Source: Frankiaceae bacterium
Lineage (GTDB): Bacteria; Actinomycetota; Actinomycetes; JAVEEJ01
DNA: 11,697 nt
Direction of reading: 5' to 3'
NCBI GenBank assembly: GCA_030840515.1
Contig: JAVEEJ010000236.1
Span: forward strand, 1-11,697
A program made the translations under genes and the position numbers. The notes under the pieces are model-generated. The model was not told where the DNA came from. It searched no databases and saw only the letters and a program-made list of their open reading frames with translations. This document shows positions 7,021 through 11,697 of the stretch, piece after piece (within the stretch, counting starts at the first letter, position 1; each line of letters starts with the position of its first letter).

Positions 7021-9693
7021 CAGGAAGTCCACCGCAACCCAGGTTCCCTTGGAGGCGGCCCGCTTCTTGCCGGTCACCACCACGGTCACGGTGTGCACCG
7101 TGTTGGTCAGCCCGCTCACGGTCTTCAGCACGCCGTACCGCACCGCGCTGGAGTAGCCGTCGAACGTGAGCCGGGTCTTGCCGTCGATCCTGATCTCGGC
7201 CAGCCCACGGTCAGGTCCGAGCACCGTCGCCAGGGAGATGGCAGTACCGCGGAAGCGCATCGTGATGCTGGAACCGGCGAGGTTGTCGACCGCCCAGCGA
7301 TGGCCGCTCGCCGACGCCGCACGCCAGAGCTGCACGAGGCTGGGAGTGCCGTTGATCGACACGGTGCCGACGCGAACCGCGTCTACCGAGACCGAGGTGT
7401 CCTTGCCGAGCTTGGACCCCTTGAGGCCGGTGACGACGACCTTCAGCGTGTGCGTGCCGGCCTTCAGGCCCTTCACCGTCCGCGCGACCTTGTAGTGAGC
7501 CGCTGCTGCGTAGTTGTTCGTCGTGGCCTTGAGCACGTTGTCCACGTAGACGCGAGCAGTCCCCTGGGCGGGACCGGTCACCGTGTACCAGGTGATCATC
7601 GTCCCGGTGAAGACCAGGTTCACAGAGGCACCGGCTGAGTGCTCGGTGAGGTAGGAGCCGCCATACGCGGAGGACGTGGCAATCCGCTTCCAAGACTGCA
7701 CGACAGCTCGGCTGCTCTCCTCCGCGAGGCGGTTGGCCCGGAAGCCCGCGGGGCTGCCGCCGGCTGAGTTGCCCGCCGCGTCGCGCACGGTAGGTGCGAC
7801 GTAGACGACGTAGCTCTGACCCGGGATCAACGAGCCGACCGGGGTGAGCAGCACTGTGCGCACTGCGCCGGTGCACGAGACGACGGCACCCGCACTCGAG
7901 CGGCAGGACTGGGCGGCCACGTTCTTGTGGGTGGTGTCGCCTACAACCTGCAGCGCGACGGCCGTCGCGCCGAGCACGTCCTCGGAGAACCCGACAGCGG
8001 TGCTTCCTGTCGTCGTCGTGGGGTTGGTCACGGTGACCGTGGGTGCGGTGGCGTCAACCGTCCAGGAGTGCTGCGCCGACGAGGCGTTTCCGGCCTCATC
8101 GGTGGAGCGCGCCTGCACCACGTGACCGCCGTTGGTCAGCCCCGCCACGCTGATCGCGGTCCCGCACGGGATCGCGTTGCCATCCAGCATGCACGTGGTG
8201 GTGGCGGAGGGGTCCGTCTTGATCGGGATCGTCACGGAGCTGCCGGTCAGAGCCGGCAGCGATGCAGGGAACTCAGGTGCCGCCGGCGCGACCGTGTCGA
8301 GCATCCACGTCCAGCTCACCGCAGCGCTTCGGTTCGTGGTCGGGTCGGCGGGGGGACCGTCAAGGGCCACCACCGAGAGCACGTGCTGCCCGTCGCCGCT
8401 GACGTCGACCGTGTACGGGTCCGGCGTGGTGCAGTCGACGACCGGAGCGCCGTCAAGGCTGCACTCGAAGGACAGGGTCGACGGGTCGGTCTCGACGAGC
8501 GCGAAGATCGGTGAGGGCACGTTGCTGGGGTCGGCCGGCCCCGTGAGGATCTGCGCGGGAGCGGGCGCCGTCGAGTCGACGGTGAAGGTGGTCGGGCTGA
8601 TGCTGCTCCTGTTGCCTGCCCGGTCCACGGCTCGCAGGCTGATCGTGTGGTCTCCGTCGATCAAAGCAGCGGTCGTCCACGGCGAGGTGCAGGCCGCCCA
8701 CGCGTCCGCGTCAGCGCGGCACTCCGCGGTGGTGGCTGCCTCGGGCAGCGTGAAGACCACGGTCCCCGGGTGCTGGTTGGTGCGCGGCGCGGGGCCGGTG
8801 ACAACCCGCGGGGCGACCGGCGCGGTGACGTCGACGATCCAGACCACCGTCACCGGGCTCCCGACGTTGCCGACGCCGTCGGTCGCGCTGATCGTGAGGC
8901 TGTGCGCACCCTCGCCGAGACCGCTCGCAGTGAAGGGCGAGACGCAGGCCGCGCCTGCAGCACCGTCGAGGCTGCACGCGTAGGCGGCACCCAGGTCGTC
9001 GGAGCTGAACGGCACACTGACAGACGTGGAGGCGGTGTACGCGGGCGGCGCCGTCACGACCGCGGCGAGGGGGGCGCTGAGGTCCACGACCCACGTGACG
9101 GGGGTGGCGGCGGTGGCGTTTCCCGCGGCGTCGCGAGCGGCAACGACCAGGGTGTGGCTGCCCGAGCCGAGGCCGGCTGCGGTGAAGGGCGTCGCGCAGG
9201 TAGTTGCCGCCGCGCCGTCGAGGGCGCAGGTGTAGGAGGCCACGGACGCATCGCTGTCGCTGAAGCCCACGCTCACCTGTGTGTTGCGAGTGGGACTCGG
9301 CGGAGCCGCCACTGTCGGGGCCGCCGGAGCGATCGTGTCCACGGTCCAGCTGTAGGAGGTCGGCGCACTGGTTCCGGCCTTGCCGCCCCCAGTGATCGTG
9401 CGGACCGAGAAGGTGTGCGACCGGCTGGTCAGTCCTGTGTAGGTGACGCCGCTGACGCACGTCACGGCCTTGGCGCCGTCCCGCGAGCAGCTGTAGGAGG
9501 TCGCGCTGGGGACGGCGGCCCAGGTGAAGCTCGCGCTCGTCGCGTTCGTCAGCGCCGCCGGGGTCGTCGCCAGCACCGGGGCCGCTGGCCGGGTGCTCGG
9601 CTTCGCAGCCTGGGCAGCCGGAGCCACCACGGCCACCAGGCAGATCGTCCAGCTGACGGCGAGTGCGCGGGCCGCGTAGCGGGTGAGCTTCAT
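7009..9693 (-). CDS. Secreted protein with six Ig-like repeats, a Big_5-like domain and two related C-terminal domains
   Basis: An 894-aa exported protein of unknown function. The signal peptide is basic then hydrophobic, with cleavage near AQA at residue 29. Six Ig-like repeats follow at about 35-550, each with a Cys pair at near-constant spacing: 69/79, 156/166, 240/250, 325/335, 411/421 and 501/510. Typical repeat text is CALDGAAATTC, then a GLGSGSHTL turn, ARDAAGN and a WVVD...AP link. Residues about 550-655 resemble a Big_5 (SbsA-type Ig-like) domain: VGFSEDV, L-PGQSYVVYV, VRDAAGN. Two similar beta-rich domains follow at about 660-776 and 783-894, sharing FTGTMI/FRGTAI, a GP-x2-G turn, HTLKVVVTG/HTVTVVVTG and VDAVRVG/VDFLRVA; they may bind sugar or cell wall. 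No catalytic motif, sortase signal or membrane anchor is visible. The ATG at 9693 has GGGG five bases upstream. It is probably extracellular, adhesive or structural. Confidence 0.88.
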   Translation of the reverse strand: MKLTRYAARALAVSWTICLVAVVAPAAQAAKPSTRPAAPVLATTPAALTNATSASFTWAAVPSATSYSCSRDGAKAVTCVSGVTYTGLTSRSHTFSVRTITGGGKAGTSAPTSYSWTVDTIAPAAPTVAAPPSPTRNTQVSVGFSDSDASVASYTCALDGAAATTCATPFTAAGLGSGSHTLVVAARDAAGNATAATPVTWVVDLSAPLAAVVTAPPAYTASTSVSVPFSSDDLGAAYACSLDGAAGAACVSPFTASGLGEGAHSLTISATDGVGNVGSPVTVVWIVDVTAPVAPRVVTGPAPRTNQHPGTVVFTLPEAATTAECRADADAWAACTSPWTTAALIDGDHTISLRAVDRAGNRSSISPTTFTVDSTAPAPAQILTGPADPSNVPSPIFALVETDPSTLSFECSLDGAPVVDCTTPDPYTVDVSGDGQHVLSVVALDGPPADPTTNRSAAVSWTWMLDTVAPAAPEFPASLPALTGSSVTIPIKTDPSATTTCMLDGNAIPCGTAISVAGLTNGGHVVQARSTDEAGNASSAQHSWTVDATAPTVTVTNPTTTTGSTAVGFSEDVLGATAVALQVVGDTTHKNVAAQSCRSSAGAVVSCTGAVRTVLLTPVGSLIPGQSYVVYVAPTVRDAAGNSAGGSPAGFRANRLAEESSRAVVQSWKRIATSSAYGGSYLTEHSAGASVNLVFTGTMITWYTVTGPAQGTARVYVDNVLKATTNNYAAAAHYKVARTVKGLKAGTHTLKVVVTGLKGSKLGKDTSVSVDAVRVGTVSINGTPSLVQLWRAASASGHRWAVDNLAGSSITMRFRGTAISLATVLGPDRGLAEIRIDGKTRLTFDGYSSAVRYGVLKTVSGLTNTVHTVTVVVTGKKRAASKGTWVAVDFLRVA

Positions 9694-9705
9694 GGGGGCC
9701 CCAGA

Positions 9706-9735
9706 TGACTAGAGAGTGCGGACTGTCCCTAGTCA
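9706..9735 (-). promoter_or_regulatory. Inverted repeat TGACTAG/CTAGTCA in the leader of the Ig-repeat gene
   Basis: TGACTAG at 9706-9712 and CTAGTCA at 9729-9735 form a perfect 7-bp inverted repeat with a 16-base spacer, ending 12 bases before the ATG and close to the GGGG ribosome binding site. It could be an operator or a leader hairpin that limits translation; nothing in the sequence decides between them. Confidence 0.4.
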
Positions 9736-9782
9736 CATCGGGTCACGTCAGGGCCACCCGCACGCCCGGATCGCGGGCCATG

Positions 9783-9791
9783 GTTCACCCG
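9783..9791 (-). promoter_or_regulatory. CGGGTGAAC motif, copy 2 (upstream of the Ig-repeat gene)
   Basis: This is the same nonamer as at 6870-6878, in the same orientation relative to its gene and 90 bases before the ATG. Here it directly follows the imperfect CCGGGCTAGGCCAGC hairpin. A role as a shared regulatory element is inferred from position and orientation only. Confidence 0.35.
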
Positions 9792-9806
9792 GCTGGCCTA
9801 GCCCGG
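9788..9806 (-). terminator. Candidate hairpin downstream of icmA
   Basis: On the minus strand CCGGGCTAGGCCAGCCGGG can fold with GGCT/AGCC paired around an AGGCC loop, extended by CC/GG past one mismatch. It lies just over 50 bases after the icmA stop and lacks a U-tract. It is the best candidate for an icmA terminator in this gap, but weak, and it overlaps the CGGGTGAAC motif, so it may be regulatory instead. Confidence 0.3.
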
Positions 9807-9858
9807 TCGTGCTTTCGGGCGGCTAGCCGTGGAATTGCCCGGTTAGTCCGGCCTCGCC

Positions 9859-11532
9859 CTAGAAGCGGGCAGGCTCCATGTAGACGCCCCACTCGTCGCG
9901 CAGCGCGTCGCAGATCTCGCCCAGGCTCGCCTCCGCGCGGCAGGCATCGAGCATGGCGGGCACCATGTTCGTCTGGTCGCGTGCCGCCTCGAGCATGCGC
10001 TTGATCGCTGCGTCCACGGCTCCCTGATCGCGAGTGGTCTTGCGTCCTGCCAGCACGCGCACCTGCTCGCGCTCGACCTCGTGGGAGATGCGCAGGATCT
10101 CCAGGTCGCGGTCGATGTGCTCGGTGTTCACGTTGACACCGACGATCTTCTTCTCGCCCTTCTCGAGCGCCCGCTGGTAGACGAAGGCGGCCTCAGCGAT
10201 CTCGGACATGAACCAGCCGTCCTCGATGCCGCGCAGCAGCCCCGAGGTGATGGTGCCGTCACCACCCATCTCCTTGATGTGCTCGAAGATCTTCTCGGCC
10301 TCGGCCTCGAGCTTGTCCGTGAGCGCCTCGACGTACCAGCTGCCTCCGAGCGGATCGGCGACGTTGACGACGCCGGTCTCCTCCATGATCACCTGCTGGG
10401 TGCGCAGTGCGATCTGGGCGGCCTCCTCCGAGGGGAGCGCGAGTACCTCATCGAGGGCGTTGGTGTGCAGCGAGTTGGTGCCACCCAGGGCGGCCGCGAG
10501 CGCCTCGACGGCGGTGCGCACCACGTTGTTGTAGGGCTGCTGCGCCGTCAGGGAGACCCCCGCGGTCTGAGTGTGGAAGCGCAGCCACTGCGCCTTGTCG
10601 GTCTTGGCGCCGTACACGTCCCGCAGCCACCTCGCCCAAATCCTGCGGGCCGCGCGGAACTTGGCGATCTCCTCGAAGAAGTCGATGTGCGCATCGAAGA
10701 AGAAGGACAGGCCAGGAGCGAAGATGTCGACGTCCATGCCACGGCTAAGCCCCAGCTCGACGTACCCGAATCCGTCGGCCAACGTGAACGCGAGCTCCTG
10801 CGCAGCGGTCGATCCAGCCTCGCGGATGTGGTAGCCGGACACCGACAGCGGCTTGTAGTCAGGGATCTGCGTCGCGCAGTACTCCATCAGGTCGCCGATG
10901 AGGCGCAGGTGCGGCTCGGGCGGGAACAGCCACTCCTTCTGCGCGATGTACTCCTTGAAGATGTCGGTCTGCAGGGTGCCGTTGAGCACTGCGGGATCGA
11001 TGCCCTGGCGTTCGGCCGCGACGAGGTACATGCAGAAGACGGGTACGGCGGGACCGCTGATCGTCATGGACGTCGTGACGTCACCCAGCGGGATGTCGGC
11101 GAACAGCGTCTCCATGTCCTTGGCGCTGTCGATCGCGACGCCGCAGTGGCCGACCTCGCCGAGCGCGCGCGGGTCATCCGAGTCACGGCCCATGAGGGTC
11201 GGCATGTCGAACGCGACACTGAGGCCACCGCCGCCCGCGGCAAGGATCAACTTGTAGCGCTCGTTGGTCTGCTGCGCGTTTCCGAAGCCGGCGAACTGGC
11301 GGATGGTCCAGGTGCGACCGCGGTAGCCGGTCGGGTAGAGCCCGCGGGTGAACGGGAACTCGCCGGGCCAACCGATGCGCTCGAAGCCCTTGACGGCGTC
11401 TCCCGGCTTAGGCCCGTACACCGGCTCCACTTCCAGGCCGGACAGCGTCGTGAAGTCGGCATCACGCACCCGGGACGCGTCGTAGCGCTGCTGCCAGCGC
11501 TGTCGGCCGTCCTCGATGGGGTTGTCAGACAC
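9859..11532 (-). CDS. icmA: Isobutyryl-CoA mutase, large (substrate-binding) subunit
   Basis: A 557-aa subunit of the adenosylcobalamin-dependent acyl-CoA mutase family. It interconverts isobutyryl-CoA and n-butyryl-CoA, linking valine breakdown to butyryl-CoA and C4 precursors. The sequence is collinear with actinobacterial IcmA: ERIGWPGEFPFTRGLYPTGY, WTIRQFAGFGNAQQTNERYK, LSVAFDMPTLMGRDSDDPR, SMTISGPAVPVFCMYLVAAE, SVSGYHIREAGSTAAQELAF. The substrate-selecting residues are Phe80 (IRQFAGF) and Gln198 (YIAQKEW), the Icm pair, where methylmalonyl-CoA mutase has Tyr and Arg. There is no C-terminal B12-binding domain (no DxHxxG), so a separate small subunit, IcmB, is required and is not in this window. 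The frame is open upstream to 11640, but GTG at 11532 has AAGGAG five bases upstream and puts Phe80 and Gln198 at family numbering. A DUF2127 gene is divergent. Confidence 0.93.
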   Translation of the reverse strand: MSDNPIEDGRQRWQQRYDASRVRDADFTTLSGLEVEPVYGPKPGDAVKGFERIGWPGEFPFTRGLYPTGYRGRTWTIRQFAGFGNAQQTNERYKLILAAGGGGLSVAFDMPTLMGRDSDDPRALGEVGHCGVAIDSAKDMETLFADIPLGDVTTSMTISGPAVPVFCMYLVAAERQGIDPAVLNGTLQTDIFKEYIAQKEWLFPPEPHLRLIGDLMEYCATQIPDYKPLSVSGYHIREAGSTAAQELAFTLADGFGYVELGLSRGMDVDIFAPGLSFFFDAHIDFFEEIAKFRAARRIWARWLRDVYGAKTDKAQWLRFHTQTAGVSLTAQQPYNNVVRTAVEALAAALGGTNSLHTNALDEVLALPSEEAAQIALRTQQVIMEETGVVNVADPLGGSWYVEALTDKLEAEAEKIFEHIKEMGGDGTITSGLLRGIEDGWFMSEIAEAAFVYQRALEKGEKKIVGVNVNTEHIDRDLEILRISHEVEREQVRVLAGRKTTRDQGAVDAAIKRMLEAARDQTNMVPAMLDACRAEASLGEICDALRDEWGVYMEPARF

Positions 11533-11596
11533 CAGGGCTCCTTCGACGTCGTTGTCTGCCTCGATGGTAGAGCCCCGGCCCCGTACTCTCCCCCGC
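11533..11596. promoter_or_regulatory. Divergent promoter region icmA / DUF2127 gene
   Basis: Only 64 bases separate the two start codons. Toward icmA there is a TACCAT -10-like hexamer (complement of 11564-11569) and a strong AAGGAG ribosome binding site five bases from the GTG. Toward the DUF2127 gene there is a TACTCT -10-like hexamer at 11584-11589, seven bases from its GTG, and no ribosome binding site, which suggests a leaderless mRNA. No good -35 boxes are seen, and the two promoters would overlap. Confidence 0.4.
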
Positions 11597-11697
11597 GTGG
11601 ACTGGTCGCTCAGGCACTGCGCTCGCAAGGGCCACATCACCTATGCGCCGACGGAGCCGGAGCTGCGGGAGCGGCTGCACGCGCCGGTGCCGCAGGG
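11597..11697 (+). CDS. DUF2127 family protein, N-terminal end only (partial)
   Basis: The frame opens with GTG at 11597 and runs off the window after 33 complete codons. The translation begins MDWSLRHCARKGHITYAPTE and continues to PELRERLHAPVPQG, the conserved N-terminus of actinobacterial DUF2127 proteins. In that family this segment is followed by a CxxC-type cysteine pair and several membrane helices, neither of which is in the window. Function is unknown. The start is well fixed by this conserved N-terminus even though no Shine-Dalgarno sequence precedes it. A TACTCT hexamer seven bases upstream would place transcription start at or near the GTG, i.e. leaderless translation. It is divergent from icmA, with no obvious functional tie to it. 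Confidence 0.72.
   Translation, partial: MDWSLRHCARKGHITYAPTEPELRERLHAPVPQ

Larger units (their letters stand above)
9694..9858 (-). promoter_or_regulatory. CTAG-rich palindromic region between icmA and the Ig-repeat gene
   Basis: 165 bases without a gene. It contains five CTAG tetramers, counting the one touching the icmA stop: at 9709, 9729, 9798, 9823 and 9859. Structures seen are the 10-bp palindrome CGGCTAGCCG at 9820-9829, an imperfect hairpin at 9788-9806 with a GGCT/AGCC core stem, and a 7-bp inverted repeat TGACTAG/CTAGTCA (9706-9712 with 9729-9735) just before the ribosome binding site. The nonamer CGGGTGAAC (complement of 9783-9791) is 90 bases from the start codon. The region must end icmA transcription and start the next gene, but which element does which is not clear. 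Confidence 0.45.

Noticed and set aside
8647..9708. 353-codon plus-strand frame opposite the Ig-repeat gene
   Set aside because: It is Arg/Gly/Ala-rich with no motif and mirrors the repeats of the real gene on the other strand; there is no independent sign of coding.
9694..9858. Cyclic-di-GMP (GEMM-I) riboswitch upstream of the Ig-repeat gene
   Set aside because: A CACGG...GAAA...AGCCGGGT pattern is faintly reminiscent, but the conserved GACGCAAAGCC segment is missing and the spacing is too short for the second stem. A covariance-model scan for RF01051 would settle it.
11345..11353. Third copy of CGGGTGAAC as a regulatory site
   Set aside because: It is inside icmA coding sequence, on the plus strand, with no gene start at the matching distance; chance is sufficient in GC-rich DNA.
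11533..11640. Extended IcmA N-terminus of 36 residues
   Set aside because: There is a near-ideal AAGGAG before the GTG at 11532, Phe80/Gln198 numbering fits only that start, and the extension would overlap the divergent DUF2127 gene.

Overview
The window is very GC-rich and densely coding, with GTG and TTG starts and no insertion sequence, phage gene, CRISPR array, tRNA or rRNA that I can see. The gene set (TreY/TreZ trehalose pathway, a two-subunit-type isobutyryl-CoA mutase, a DUF2127 protein, a thioredoxin-TPR protein, large secreted Ig-like proteins) points to a high-GC actinobacterium. A Nocardioides-like member of the Propionibacteriales is my best guess, but that is inference from gene style, not from a marker gene.

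Layout. (1) Positions 1-1979, plus strand: the 3' end of treY, then treZ, joined by a 4-base ATGA overlap. Together they convert linear maltodextrin or glycogen ends into trehalose. (2) Positions 1981-3626, minus strand: a thioredoxin-fold/TPR protein followed 11 bases later by a DUF72 (YecE-like) protein, which ends one base from the treZ stop. (3) Positions 3696-9693, minus strand: two large secreted proteins. One is a 1025-aa subtilisin-type (S8) protease with an interrupted Ig-like domain and a Cys-bounded C-terminal domain. The other is an 894-aa surface or exoprotein with six Ig-like repeats, a Big_5-like domain and two related C-terminal beta-type domains. (4) Positions 9859-11532, minus strand: icmA, the large subunit of adenosylcobalamin-dependent isobutyryl-CoA mutase. 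Its start is supported by a strong ribosome binding site and by the Phe80/Gln198 substrate signature falling at the family numbering. (5) Positions 11597-11697, plus strand: the first 33 codons of a DUF2127 protein, divergent from icmA and probably leaderless.

Most genes are ordinary. The unusual signal lies in the non-coding DNA around the two secreted-protein genes. A 15-bp tandem repeat copies the last codons and the stop codon of the Ig-repeat gene. A hairpin uses the same heptamer as that repeat. Both secreted-protein genes carry the nonamer CGGGTGAAC in the same orientation 90-97 bases before their start codons. In the protease upstream region the nonamer is preceded by a 9-bp direct repeat (TGTCCGGAA twice). 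In the other upstream region there are several CTAG-centred palindromes. This suggests, without proving, common regulation of the two exported proteins. A 12-bp perfect hairpin between the protease and the thioredoxin gene probably ends the protease transcript but sits almost on the next gene's ribosome binding site.

I do not see convincing evidence of a wholly new multi-gene system. The best candidates for follow-up are the protease plus Ig-repeat pair with its shared upstream motif, and the stop-codon repeat array.
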